Assembly (NCBI GenBank): GCA_009741485.1
Contig: CM019215.1
Span: forward strand, 73,971,735-74,035,734
DNA length: 64,000 bases
Origin: Malurus cyaneus samueli
Lineage: Eukaryota > Chordata > Aves > Passeriformes > Maluridae
Reading direction: 5' to 3'
Shown here: piece by piece, positions 12,001 through 24,230 of the stretch
Layout of the letters: each line of letters begins with the position of its first letter
How positions within the stretch are numbered: position 1 is the first letter of the stretch
Translations under genes and position numbers: made by a program
The notes under the pieces: model-generated
Told to the model about the DNA's origin: nothing
Database searches by the model: none
What the model saw: only the letters and a program-made list of their open reading frames with translations

Positions 12001-15000
12001 AAAGAGGGAGGATGCATTTAAGTATTTAAAATAAATATTCTCTTTTGCAAGTATAGAAAAATAATGACTCCTTTTTAAGATTGCATAAGGATTCTATAAA
12101 TATTGCTTGCATTTGTGGATAAGTTATTTTATTAGGTCAGGTCAGAAGAAACCTTGCTTGAAAATGTATCTCTTAATGCTGAAGCTCTGCTGACACCATT
12201 TTTGAGCAACCTCTTCAAGAACAAAATACCTTGGGGGTTGTATGTAAACAGAAGCTTCAGATAAACTTCTTTTATTGGTTGCACTGACATAGTCTAGCAG
12301 TGATAATTATCTCAGGGCTGGATAACTGCAGAGTGCTTGGAGGTGCTTACACAATTCTTGTGTTTGACTCAAGAATTGCCAGTCTAGCAGGTGCTGGGGT
12401 GTTTCAAACATTGCCAATCAAGTCATTTTGCATTTGCCACTTTTTTAGGAAGAGCAGCCTGACATTTATTCATGGTGATTTCTGTGAGGCTGATGTCAAG
12501 GCTTTTTTCTAAGTATAATGAAATATTTTACAGAAACATATTGTGACCCAACTAAGTACAACATGATAATCTGAGTGGAAACCTCTGGGGAGTGTGGAGT
12601 GTCGGATAGCTGGACAATAAAACTTCCTTCTGGCATGTTGCTTTCTCTGACCATTCAAGCGTTACTGAGGGAGAAAAACAAAGTTTTTCATATAGGGTCT
12701 ACATGTGCCACCCAGTGAGTTTCAGACTTTTGGGGTTTTTTTCTGCTTGCTTTAAGAGCAAAGGTCAAATACCATTTGCCTGGTTTCTTCAAATCCTCCC
12801 ACTCTCACCAGAAGTGGATCCATTTCAGACTGAGACTTCCACTGAGAGCTTTTCTCCAAAAGCAGTGTTACCTGTTGGTGCCTTACACTGTCCCACCTTG
12901 GACAAGGGGTTTCGAGTGAGCAGGTCTAGTGTTACATTGCTTTTGTAATTGTTTCAGGCAGCAAAGATGGAGATGGTTTGATGCAGGGGCTGTTTTGAAA
13001 CAGAACAAAGAGCAGGTAGGTATTGTGCCATGTGCATGGTGATGGGTGGTACTGGTAGTGGCATTGCTTTAAGGAAACAGGACAGTGTTTTTCAAAAATG
13101 GTTTGATTCTCATTCTGACGTATCAGTTAAAGTGTTGTGTGAAAGATGTTTTAATAAGGCCTAACAAGTGCTACTAGCTTTTTATTTTACTAGTTAAAGG
13201 AAGAATTTTTGACAGGAATGTATTTAATAGGTAGCCATTGATGATGGATTTCAAAGGAATTGCACAAGAACTGCTTGGAGAATAAAGTTAACTTAGCCCT
13301 TCCTGAAGGTTGTACAAAAAAAACCCAAATGCAGCTTCATGTTCAGACTAGTTCAGTTTGCAGAGTTGGTTCTTGGAAAAGCTTAAATCTTTGTGTGTGA
13401 TTAGAGAATTACTCAGCGTGGTTCCTCTTTTTAGAAACTTCAACTAAATGTTAAATGAGAATGGGTCTGAGAACAGCAGCACTTAAAAAGAATATTGTTG
13501 TAAGTAATGCTCTTCCCATCCTGAGAGGCGAAATAAGCAAGACACATGTGCAGAGTAATCCTGCACATGAAAGCATAAAGAGCTCAGGTTTTAGTTTTGG
13601 GGCTTATCTTCCTTCTTTAATGTGAATTGAAGAAATAGGAAAAAAACCCCTGTATTTTGGGTGGTTTTAGCTCTGTCTTTAGTACAGTAGTTGGAACTTA
13701 GCCCAGACCGCTACTGGCCAAAAATGGTTGGTGGGTGGAGTGTGTTCTTCCTGAAGCACCTAGCACACAAGAATTGCATTCTCTTGGTGGGCAATGTTGG
13801 ATGGATGGAGATTTTCTCTGAGGGTGGAAGTAAAGATGCTGCTCCTGATACATCCTGTTGTGGTCAAAGTCCTGTAGAACACCACTAGTGACTGTTTATT
13901 AATGTACTCAGGTTGCCTAAAAATAAACTTTCATTCACACCTTTAATTTTAAGGAGTATACATCTGTTCTTGCTGAAGTTTTATCAGACCAACATTGCCA
14001 CAGAGATGGGGGAGGAAGGGGAGCAGAAGACATGAGCCTAAACTACCAAATTCTAATCTGAAAGTTTCGTTTTAACTTTTTCTGAATTCTGTGGCACTGG
14101 TACTGGAAAAATGTTTTTTGATTCTTATCCTATTTGTTTTTTTTCCACTGTTTTCAATGCTCTGGCTCACGAGACGCAATCAGTCACCTTCTGTTTTCCT
14201 CTGATTTCTTTTGGATTAGTTTGTTTTGGAAGGTAAGCAGGCTGCAATTACATCGTCAGCATTAATTGTGCTTCCTATTCATAATAGATTGAGTAAGAAG
14301 GTAACAGACATGTCAGGAGAAGTAAAAATTTTGAGTAGCTCTGACATGGAATAATAAGCTATTCTGCAAATGCCTCTTTACCTAGATGATACTACAAGAT
14401 TTGACAGAATGGTAGGTTCTTGGGAGTCAAGTGCTTTGTCATTGGGAAGTCACCAGTTATCTCTCAAACCTCTCTCCAGATAACATGCTTAATGAAAATG
14501 ATAAGACTCTTACAGTAGATCAAATCTGCAGTTTGCCTCTGGGGCTTTATCTCAGTTCAGAGTTTGAAATCTAAGACATAAAAATACTTTCAAGAATATA
14601 ATTTATTGTTTAGTGGGGATTTCTAATGGGACTTTGCTCATGCAAAGAGGGGACATTTTATTAAGGATTCTTCTGTTAAGATACTTTTAAATACGGAAGT
14701 AATGTTGTGTCATTATTTGGGTGCAGCTTTAAATTATAGTTACAATTTCAGTTCCTGAACCGCTGAAAACTCATGTTTCACTGGAATTTTTGACAGTGCA
14801 GTGGACATGTATTATATCTGATGAATATGACAACTGTCAATGAGTGTAGGGTGAAGAAACTATTTCAGTGATGCAAAACTACATGGCAAAAATGACTTAT
14901 GACAGTTTGTATTCATCAGCACTCATCTCATTCCACATTTCAAAATAGGCCATGTAGATGAAAGCTCCCAGCTCACTCAGGGCTTTATGCATGAGTTTTG

Positions 15001-15036
15001 AAACAATGTTTTTGTTGTACAGCTAGTGAATTTTTT
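9042..15036. other. Unique AT-rich non-coding sequence
   Basis: No gene or transposon is recognised over about 6 kb. Several pyrimidine tracts end in CAG and resemble splice acceptors. The strongest ends at about 9888 and is followed by an open frame of about 32 codons, but no matching donor or protein similarity supports it. A plus-strand frame at 12703-12948 (81 codons) in slightly GC-richer sequence is also unrecognised. Confidence 0.5.
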
Positions 15037-15108
15037 TATTGTTCATTTAAACTGTATTTTGAGTGGTCTATTTTGAAACCACTCAAAATACAGTTTAAGT
15101 GAACAATA
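15037..15108. repeat. Near-perfect inverted repeat (31-bp stem, 10-nt loop)
   Basis: The left arm at 15037-15067 and right arm at 15078-15108 are reverse complements across 31 positions with a single difference, which would be a G-U wobble in RNA. The spacer at 15068-15077 is ctattttgaa. An 8-bp direct repeat (tattttga) spans the end of the left arm and the loop, at 15055-15062 and 15069-15076. The arms match no transposon terminal repeat that I recognise. Such near-identity in neutral DNA implies a recent origin, for example replication template switching. Alternatively it could be a transcribed hairpin; its length falls in the precursor-microRNA range, although natural precursors usually carry more bulges. 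Confidence 0.95.
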
Positions 15109-18100
15109 TTGTTTTAGTAGATGAAATACTTTATGTAAAATTTTTGCTGTGCGGCTTATCTTGGAACCTATCTTTATTCTTTATGGTATGAAGTTAGCAG
15201 GATGTGTTTTCTAAAAGCGTGCAGACACTTTTATGTGTAGAAAAAATGCTGTTTGGATAACCATCATTGATACAGTTCTCCTGCAGTGCACAGCACAATG
15301 GATGGGTTTTCTGAATATGACAGCAGAGACCAGAGCAGGATCAGGTTGATAAGAAATAAAATCTGCATATGCTTTGAGCAGAGGGAATAGTTGAAAATTT
15401 TGTGTATTAATAAGCTAAACTTCTATTTTGGATAAAGAAGAAAACAATGCTAAATGACTGGGATTGCTTTGGCAGGGTTAGCTAGAAACAGGGAAGAAAA
15501 GTCCAGTGTCTCTTGCTATTGTTTTTTCTTTAAGAGCACCTAGAAGTTGTGAACTCCTATCTCACCCTTTGCTTACAGAGCAATGTTCAGTGTTTTGTGG
15601 AATTTTTGTACAAGGCACTAACCTCACAAAAACTGGTTATGTAGGGTTCAGTCCTACTTGGAATGAAATGTGCCCATGAATTCATTAGTTTTGGTTAGTG
15701 CTGCTTCTAGCAAAACACATTTTGTCTTTGTTACTAAATGTGCATCAGCCAGATAATGCTCCCTGACCGTATATAGTCTGCTTGAAAAAATATACTCCAG
15801 TGAAAGTAGTATAGAAGCTATCTAAACATAATCCTCTGACTTCAAGAGCCTTGGTTCTTCATGTGCAGCACCCACACCTGCTCAAGAATTGGCAGATGAT
15901 TTACTCTGCTCCAGTAGCACAGCTGGCAGGCTGGATAATTACCAATATATGAAGGTGTTTGGTTCAGTTTTGTTCATATTATCTCAGTTTAACTCGGGGC
16001 TTCCAAGGCATAACTTTGATGTGAGAGCAAAATCTGACCTTTAGCTTCAGGGTGATGGCTCTCACTGTGCAGGAATTAAGATCTATCTAAGCATTTGCTA
16101 GGAATTCAATGAGTGTATGAAATAAGTATTAGAGGGGAACCATGAATGTTAGATACAGAAATGCAGAAGGACAGTACTGTTAGGCACAGGAAATTTATTC
16201 TTTCTAATACATGACATTTTTGTTGTTTCTCATCAAGGCAAATTATGACTTAGTAATGAGCTGTGATTTATTTAACAATGATATAGAATTTATTCTCAGA
16301 GGCACTACGTGAAGAGGAGGAGTCTGTGTGCGCTGCTTTCTTAACCCAGAAATTTCCCTGCTATCAGTCTGTGTTCAGCAGCTGATGCACTTTGTTTTGC
16401 TGTGTTTTGAAGTGGCTGAACAGCCCATTGTTAGCATATTTCTGTGTATGTAAGCTGTATAGTGACTGATGAGCCAGATTTCACTCACACACATGCCTTT
16501 TGTCTAATGGGTTTATTAGCATTTATGCAAAGTGGATATAACATCATAATGTAGAATACTTGTTTTAGTCCTTTGAGATAGTAAAAATTGGAAAGAACAC
16601 CTTTTTTGTTTGCTTTTTTTATTCCTAATTTTGATTTTGGTTTCTTTGTTTTTGAGACTTATATTGACTGAATTTGAAGAAGTTTAACCTTGGAGAGGAT
16701 TACTGTGGTTAACTTTGTAGAAGCTACTAAGGTTGACATACTAACAAGAAATTGAGGTGTAAAACAAGTATGCCTGTTAGTAATGTGAATGGCATGAATC
16801 TTAAGGGAATTATTTGAGGAAAAAAACGGTGCAATCCACATTTGAGCTGTATGCAGCTCAAATGAATGATGCGTACATGAGAAGCAAAGACTGCTCCATT
16901 TAAAGGCTAACCACACTTTGTGCTTGGGGGAGGATCGCATGGGGATTTATATCTTCGAGCAAATTGAATGGGTATGTTAACACCAAGGCTTGCTCATGTC
17001 TGGGAGTGATAAAATGGCACCAATCCACATTTTCATATTTTTATTTCCTGGTCTTACTTTATGCTTTGTGATCATTCCAACTACGGAAGAGTTAAAAGGT
17101 ATCCTTAACCCTCTTGTAATACTGGGGAATCAGTGTATTTTTATCAATATAGCTGAAATCCATCTGACACATCTTCAGTAGATGAAGCCTATTTGCAAGC
17201 TTACGTATTTCTTATATTAATATAACAGGCATCTTAATTTTCTCTTGCACTAGATTTAAAACTTAAATGTAAGGAAACAGTCAATAGAAATTAATGCAAA
17301 TTGCAAAAGTTAATTTAAAAGCAGTTGTTCCAACTGCAGCGTGTCTTTAGCAAACTAAAAGATAGTGGCACTGCCGCAAGCTAACACCTGAATTTTAAGC
17401 AATAATTAGATATTGTGGACACATTAATGAAGAACTCCATAGGAAACAGCATAAAAAGATTGGAGGAAAAGGACTGGTGATTCTAGTTCACACACAAACA
17501 TTTAAGTGACTCTTGGTCAAACTGCTCCATTGTGATAGCCAGTCAACACAGCGGTACCATGGAATCCCTTTTCAGTGCTATTTAAAGGTGATGATATTTC
17601 AGACTGTTTTTGTTGAGAGATGTTAGGAAGCAGTCTTTGTAATTTGTAGAGACTCACAGGTTTGCAGAGCAATACTCAGACTTCTAAGAGCCTTCTATAA
17701 ATGCCTTGGCTCTATATTGGGAACAATGGATGGTTTTCCAGTGTTGACATGGATGCACCTACCATATTCTAATTTAGAGTCTCTCAGGTTGAGTGTGCAT
17801 TGTGTTTCCTAGTTCTTCCTGGCTCTAGGAGGAATGAAATTTGCAAAGCTGCCTTAAGGCAGGAGGTATTTTGCAGAAGTCAGGAGGAAATGTGATGGAA
17901 GGTGGATGTATTACCTGCATTCCTGGTATTATCCACCTGATGCAAGACTTCAAGGAGAGTGGGTGCTTGAGGACTGCAGGACTAAGCATGACTAAATATT
18001 AGAATCTCCAAAAAAGTCTTAAAGAAGCTCCTGGGAGGGGTCAAAAACTAGATGCCCAGTTGGTGACAGTGTGCGTGTTGGCAAGGTGCCTTGTACAGAT

Positions 18101-20160
18101 ACTACAGAGCTCAGTTTTGGGGTGAAATAGTTGCTGGTCAGAACTTGCTTGAATGTGAGTCAGTGACAGGAATACTGAGTGGACTCTGTAAAATCACAAA
18201 TTTAATGAAATAACTAATGGATGATCTGGAAGTGGCTGAGTTGGAGCAGTTTAAGCATTCTAGGAACTGAGCCTTGGAAGAAAAAATAGAACTGTAAATC
18301 ATCTGAGGAGAAAAGCATTCAAATGGGCATAAACAAAGTAGATCATAATTCTCAGTGAGTATGTTTGCTGCATAAACAGTATTAAACCCCAACACTTAGT
18401 GTTGATTTAGAGCAGGCTTATTGCAGTATAATCAGATTTTTATGACCTAGCAAATATTGTTAGGATCAATGGTTTCCTTATGCTGAGATATTTCTCTTCA
18501 GTATTGGCTACTCAGCCATAATCCAGGTGAATGAAGTCCAAAGTGCCTTTTCAGTTAAATTGGTCAGCTGTCAGGCTTGACATTGAGTTTCAAAATACTT
18601 GGTTCATTTATCTGTGCCAAAAGTTAATTCCTTGACATATGTTTGTAAACTCAAGCATCACTTTAATTTTTTTGCCCTTTTTGTTAAATGCTATAAAAAT
18701 ATCTTTACAAGTGATAAGCTTGCAGTGAGTCTCCTTAAAGGTCAGATGACAATAATTCACCTGAGACTTTGTTTTATTGCAGAATTTGGTTGTTTAATGA
18801 CTTTAGATTGCTTTGAAAGTTCTAACCTAACTGTGCTGCTTTTGTTCAGAATTAACTCATGGTTTAAAAAGCATCTGTTCTCAAATGTGGAAATATGGTT
18901 TGTTCCAACCCCCTGTACCCCTGTTTTTATTTGTCCTAGAAAACATTCCCTTTGTTTTGACACATCAAAAGCTAACTCTGGTACATCTAGGCAGAGTGTC
19001 ATAGAAATATGGGAAGAAAACTGGAAAGAAGGATTCCTGCTTATATTTTTGACCTCATGGCCTTTAAGGGATTGCCTTTGATTTCTGTGTGAAGTGTTCT
19101 GGTTCTGTGCTGTTGCCTGTGATTTCAAACATGGTTCAGATGAGGTTGGTGTCCTTCTGCAGCTGGGAAACGTCGCTCTTCTACAGCACGGCAGCTGTAA
19201 GGAAATCTCAAGTTCCTCATTAATGCTGTGGTACCTGATGAGGGATGGACCTGTGGAGCTGGATGGATGAAACTGAAATAAATTCCATGCTGACAGATAG
19301 ATCTCAGCTGTACTTTCCTTGTGCTTGGGGAGGTTTCAGGAAGGTGCTCTCCAAGTACGCTGCAGTAGTTAGAATGCAGGGCTCTGTTCCTTTTTGCAGA
19401 GCTGTTGAATATAGCGAGGGAACAGGGGAAGAGCAAGGGCTGAATTTGTTTAATTGGCAAAGACTTTTTCTGGCACACTAGCATGCTCTTGATGATGCTA
19501 TTTATGGGTGCCTATTGCCAGCAGAAACATTCATGTCAAATTACACTTCATGGTTGACGAAAAATTATCTCTCCAGCATGTTACCATATTTAAGCCATTT
19601 TTTCACTTTCTTCTATTATTGGTTATTTTAAACCCTGTTGGTGCATCTTTTAAAATCTTTTGCTAGTTTCGTATTTTCTTTTGCTCCTCAGGAAAAACAA
19701 GTAGATCTATAATTCAGTATTGAAAATTTGGTTTGGGCAAATATAGTATTAGAAGTCTTACAATAATTTGCAGCTGCTTGGTTTCTATAGCTAAACTGCA
19801 TTTTCTTTCTCAGACATCCATAACTAACTCTTCCACTAGTTAGCTCCTGCTTCTTTTGTCAGATACGAACTTTTTTTTGACTAGTAGCATGTATTTTTCA
19901 TGGAAAGACAGGAGTTCTTTGGTGTCCAAAACAAATGCAGAATTCAAGTCTTAAAGGACAAATTTTTTTAATCTGAATTCAAATTCACAGGTTTCTTGTC
20001 TGGTGGCAATATTCAACTGGCGTCTGTGTTGAACACCATGTTCTTCTGTGTTGTTTGAGTGGCCAATATTTAGACCTAAGATGCTATGAATTACATGTGA
20101 TTATTGGGTTTTTATTGAAAAATTTTAGTTTAATTTTGATGGGAAATCCCATGCTGGAGT
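15109..20160. other. Unique AT-rich non-coding sequence
   Basis: No recognised gene or transposon. At 18599-19081 a 160-codon plus-strand frame overlaps a 123-codon minus-strand frame. Both read through AT-rich sequence, which is unusual by length, but neither translation shows a family signature, and three internal CAG/TAG acceptor-like sites with pyrimidine tracts suggest only composition bias. A pair of overlapping frames (78 and 119 codons) at 19125-19484 lies in a slightly GC-richer segment and is likewise unrecognised. Confidence 0.45.
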
Positions 20161-20207
20161 GTTGTTTTGGTTTTTTGTTTGTTTGTTTTTGTTTTGTTTT
20201 TTTTAAA
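20161..20207. repeat. T/G low-complexity tract
   Basis: Runs of T broken by single Gs (patterns like gtttgtttg and ttttgttttg) fill about 45 bases. This is simple sequence, possibly the remains of an old poly-A tail read on the opposite strand. No element is recognisable next to it. Confidence 0.8.
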
Positions 20208-20503
20208 GAGCATCTGTTACAGATAAGCTGAATCATGGAATTTTGTTTCTAAGGGAAATTAAGATCCCTCTGCGCCTTTCCAGATGTCTTCCTGGGGATA
20301 TCTATTGCAAATATGTTAAGTTTGAAGGGATAACTAGTTTTCTAACAGTCAACACTACCAACTGGAAGCAGCTGTCTCACGTTTTCTATGTCTGCAGCTG
20401 CCTGTCTTGGATAACCAGATGATTTTTGTATTCTCACCTGTTGTTTGTGCATTTAAAAGTTCTGGCTGCCACGCTAACTTCAGCGTTCTTTTTCCCTCAG
20501 GGT

Positions 20504-20575
20504 TTGGCCATATGTGGCCATCAAATCATAGCGGTCAGCTGCTGAGACCGATTAAGTCATTTAGCTGTTCAGGTC
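20504..20575 (+). other. Exon-like segment (speculative)
   Basis: A good pyrimidine tract (ttctttttccctcag) ends at about 20503 and is followed by about 72 bases with one open frame of 23 codons, ending at a weak GT donor-like site (cag/gtctga). The segment keeps CpGs (agcggtc, gaccgat), unlike its surroundings. No protein family is recognised, and chance acceptor-like sites are common in T-rich bird DNA. A conserved non-coding element would look similar. Confidence 0.1.
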
Positions 20576-20929
20576 TGAAATAAATTAAGCAGCATGAAAT
20601 ACGTTGTCAGACTTGCATCTCTTTCCAGAAGAAAGACAAGTTATTTGCTTACATAGCACATCAAATGGCAAATATGCTTGGGGTTTTGTGCTTGCCTTGG
20701 AACAGCTGCAGTCCTGGAAGGGTTGGAAGAGCAGTGGGAGCCAAGTGAATTATCCAGAACTTCATGGGACTAATTTTTGCAGTTCATCTAGGAACTGGAA
20801 ATCAAATCTGCGAGGCAAGAAAAACTTCCATTGGAAGGCAAGACTCTTGAAGAACAATGCTATCCTATGACAATAAAGTTACCTGTAGCATTTCTTATCT
20901 AAAATAGGAATTTATTTTCTAAATGTTTG

Positions 20930-21077
20930 GGGTTTGATGGCTTGGCATTTTTTGTTTTCTTTTTTTGTGGAGTTCTTTTGTTATTAGGGTTGGTTTTGTT
21001 TGTTGGGGTATGGAGGTTTTTTGTTTTATTTTGGTTTGGGTTTTGTTTTGGGTTTTTCAATTTTTTTTTTTTTTTAG
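20930..21077. repeat. Strand-asymmetric G/T-rich low-complexity tract
   Basis: About 150 bases are nearly all T and G on the plus strand, with repeated short G clusters (ttggggt, atggagg, tttgggt), ending in 15 consecutive Ts at 21061-21075. The composition change at both edges is abrupt. The G clusters are mostly short, so quadruplex formation is possible but not obvious. No element family is identified. Confidence 0.8.
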
Positions 21078-23744
21078 TATAATGGGAGATACAATCCTAG
21101 TTCATTAGGATATATAGATATAGGTATTCCATGCCAGATTACCCCTATCTCGCCAAAAGGATACTGGTAGAAAGCTTTCATATCCTGAGGCAGACCATGT
21201 CTGTTTGTTTGAAACAGAACAGCTGTCTGGAAATTTGCAACTCATTGAAATCTGAAGTGAGGGAAGGATTCTTTTTGTTTCATTGCATCAGACCTTTTGT
21301 ATTTATTTTTCTCTTTTTCTTTCTTTTTCTTCTGTTTTGGTAGGTAAAATGGGGAGCCAGCTCTAAACTTTTCTCTTTTGTTTATTTAATTCTTGTGTGG
21401 CTTTTTACTAGATAGTTTTGTATTATTTTTTCCAGAAAAAATTACATTGTCTATACTGTAGTAATATCCTCTTATCCTTTGCTCTCTTCTTCAGGGAGAA
21501 AATGGCCATATTACTGGTGTTTCAATATATTGATAATTCCATCCACTAATGAGTAGATCAGATGATCATAAGAAAAGAAAAATACCTTGTGTGTCCCAGG
21601 AAATTTAGTAAAGAGCATACCAAGATGTGCATTTTATGTTGGGAAAAAAACCTGAAGTTTAAGTATCATAAATCATTTGTGTAAGTAACATCCCACTAGC
21701 ACATCATATTTGCCCATTATGATGTAACCTGCAGGGATAAAATAATAAAAGAATGTGATTTGCGATACAGTGGAGTTGAAATAGCTGGCTGTGTTTAATT
21801 TCCTTTCAAGCATGTCCTCTCATTGCTGGCAAGAGTGTTTTAACTAGGAAGCATGGTGTTACTGATACCTGCACCTTCTTGGTGGCCATTGCTTAAAGAT
21901 CAGTGTTACTCACTATCTAACTTAATTTAAATTTGAAGTGAAACAATGGCATTTTCACAAATCTGATGATAAAATATCGTAGGAAAGCAGACTGGGTTGT
22001 AAGTGGATAAATGAAGGGCTTAAATTGGCTAAACAATTTGCAGATGCGAGAAGCACAGGGGATTAAAATGAGAACAGCAAACTTAAGACTAACAAGTATG
22101 CGCACTGTGGGCCAAGTTTGCAGAGGCCTCCACTTGGCATCTTACATGCTATTTGGTTACTTACACCCACAATTGACTTGTTGAAGCAAAACTGGAGCCA
22201 CAAAAAACAAAATGTGAAGTCCTTCTACCGTAATGTGCAGAGGCAAACAGCGCCTGTACACATAAATCAGGTGTTTAACTAACTGCAGTAACTTGAATCT
22301 GAAAATGATTGAAAGCTTCCTTCTCCCTCCCATGTGATGGAAGTAATGCTTCTTGAATGTTTTTGTGCATAGAATGGGCATTTTCTTCTGAAATAAAGAC
22401 ACAAAATAGCTAACTTCTCAGCATGGACAATCTATATCAAATCCAATGGAAAAAATGCCATCTAAATTACCCAGAAGGAATCAGAACTAAAACTCAAGAG
22501 TGCTTCATGATATTAAATCATTCATACTATTATGAATATTAACTCCAACTATAGAGTTGAAGCACAAATGCAGTCATGGCAGAAAATGATTTACCACTCA
22601 GACCTGCACTTGGAAGTGCAGTTCCAGTCCTTTTGCAGAATGAAAATCTGGATACTGGCTTTCCGAACCTGATTCCACAAGTGCTGTTGGGGTTCTAGAA
22701 ACTACCAGTGGGGATGTGCTCACTGTAATGTTGAGCAGTGTCAGCTGTTTGAATTTCTATTGATTCATACTGTTAGGTATGGCAAGTTGACTTCTCAAAA
22801 ATTGAGATATACTGATTATTTGAGCCAAGGGACAAAGTGCATTTTCATTAGCAGTATCTTGACACTTAAAATAAAACTGAGTTACTAGTATGAGATTTTC
22901 TGGCTGCAAATAAACTTGCTAAAGCATTTTCATTTGTTCAGACATCTTTCTGGGAGATCAGTGACAGCTGGAATACTCCAGAAGTGAGTCATTTATCTAG
23001 ATAGCTCCCAAACTTCATGACTGCTCAAACATTGCAAGTGATGGAAGTGGGAAATAAATGGATTTAGGAATCTTTTAAAAGTCCTTGTTCTGAATCTTCT
23101 TCCCTCCCCCACTTCCAGTAAAAGTGAAATATTGTTATGTCCCCAAAAGACAACACTTTCATTGTGATAGTAAATAATGGTGTCCTACATTTAGGATTGC
23201 ACAATATATCAACAAATGCTATAAAATAGTTCTGTTGCTAAAATTTGTAGGGCTCAAAGAAGGATATGGTAGTATAGTAGGAAGACAACTGGAAAAAGTG
23301 CTACAGCCTGTTTTAGTCTCCTCCAGATTCACTTGGTCAACACCTTGTGTGTTCCTAGTTAAATTCCAGAGTGAAGACTTGTCCTTAATGACTTTGTTCT
23401 TCATCTTGTGTGCTATAAGCGCTTTTCACCTCAGTCACATTTTTTGATCCCACAGCATGATTGGGATGGTTTATGCACATGAAATAACTCCTTTTATATA
23501 GGGTGATAGTATGAATGATTTAATGTCATGAGGCTGTCTTGAGTTTTAGTTCTAATTCCTTCTGGGTAATTTAGATGGTATTTTTTCTATTGAATTTGGT
23601 ACAGATAGTCCATGCTGAGAAAAGCTGCTTTGGAAAAGTTTGTGTACATGTAATAGTGAAGGTCTACTAGCAAATCTGTTGTAACTCTGAGTATAACACC
23701 CTACAGTGTTCTTCTCCTGTAAAAGAAAACAAATACTATTTTCC
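21078..23744. other. Unique AT-rich non-coding sequence
   Basis: No recognised gene or transposon. Near 22500-22565 several short overlapping inverted repeats occur, such as gtgcttca/tgaagcac and attcata/tatgaat, giving a possible imperfect cruciform. The segment at about 22140-22400 looks compositionally even and could be conserved non-coding DNA, but this cannot be judged from one sequence. Confidence 0.45.
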
Positions 23745-24230
23745 AAAATTATAGAATAGTTCATGGTGGAGGATACCTTTGGTGGAGAAGTCCAACTGCT
23801 TGCTGTGTCATACCAGATTTCCATGACTATCCAGTTGGGTTTTGTAAACTCGCAAGGCCAGTGGCTGTGAATCCTCTTCCACTGACTTTCTTAGGGTAAA
23901 AAAGACCTTCCCTTTCATAGTATCTGTGTTCCTTGTTTCAACTTACATTCATTGCCTCTTGTCCTCACATCTTCACTGCTGTACAGAGCTTGCTTCTCTC
24001 TTCTTGACAGCCTTCTTGTAGGATTAGGAAACTGCTGTTAACCCTTTCCTCCTGCCACTTCCTCAGTTGTTTCCCGTCCAGGCTGAAGCCCAGATCACTC
24101 AGCCTGTCCTCAGAGATCAAGCCTGATGAGCTTGGGGGTCTCCTGATGGACTCCTTCCAGTTTTTTAATGTCTGTCTGGTATCAGGGAGTCCAAAACTTG
24201 GAAGCAAGGGAGATGTGGTCACACGAATCT
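23745..24230 (-). mobile_element. CR1 LINE 3' fragment, antisense
   Basis: Read on the plus strand, this matches the familiar reverse complement of a CR1 3' end. It begins with a remnant of the octamer tail (tatagaatag), then the ggatacctt...gtccaact region, then cattgcctcttgtcct, the ccaggctgaagcccag...tcagcctgtcctc region, tgatggactccttccag, and the agatgtggtcacac region. CR1 is the dominant LINE of birds and is normally 5'-truncated, as here. Many substitutions and small indels show an old, inactive copy. The short minus-strand frames across it are not an intact reverse transcriptase. The 5' limit near 24230 is approximate. Confidence 0.85.

Noticed and set aside
22500..22565. Multi-arm inverted repeat as a functional structure
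   Set aside because: The arms are only 6-8 bp with bulges, which is expected often in AT-rich DNA.
23965..24222. 85-codon minus-strand frame as a protein
   Set aside because: It lies inside the decayed CR1 3' region, which is not an intact reverse-transcriptase domain.
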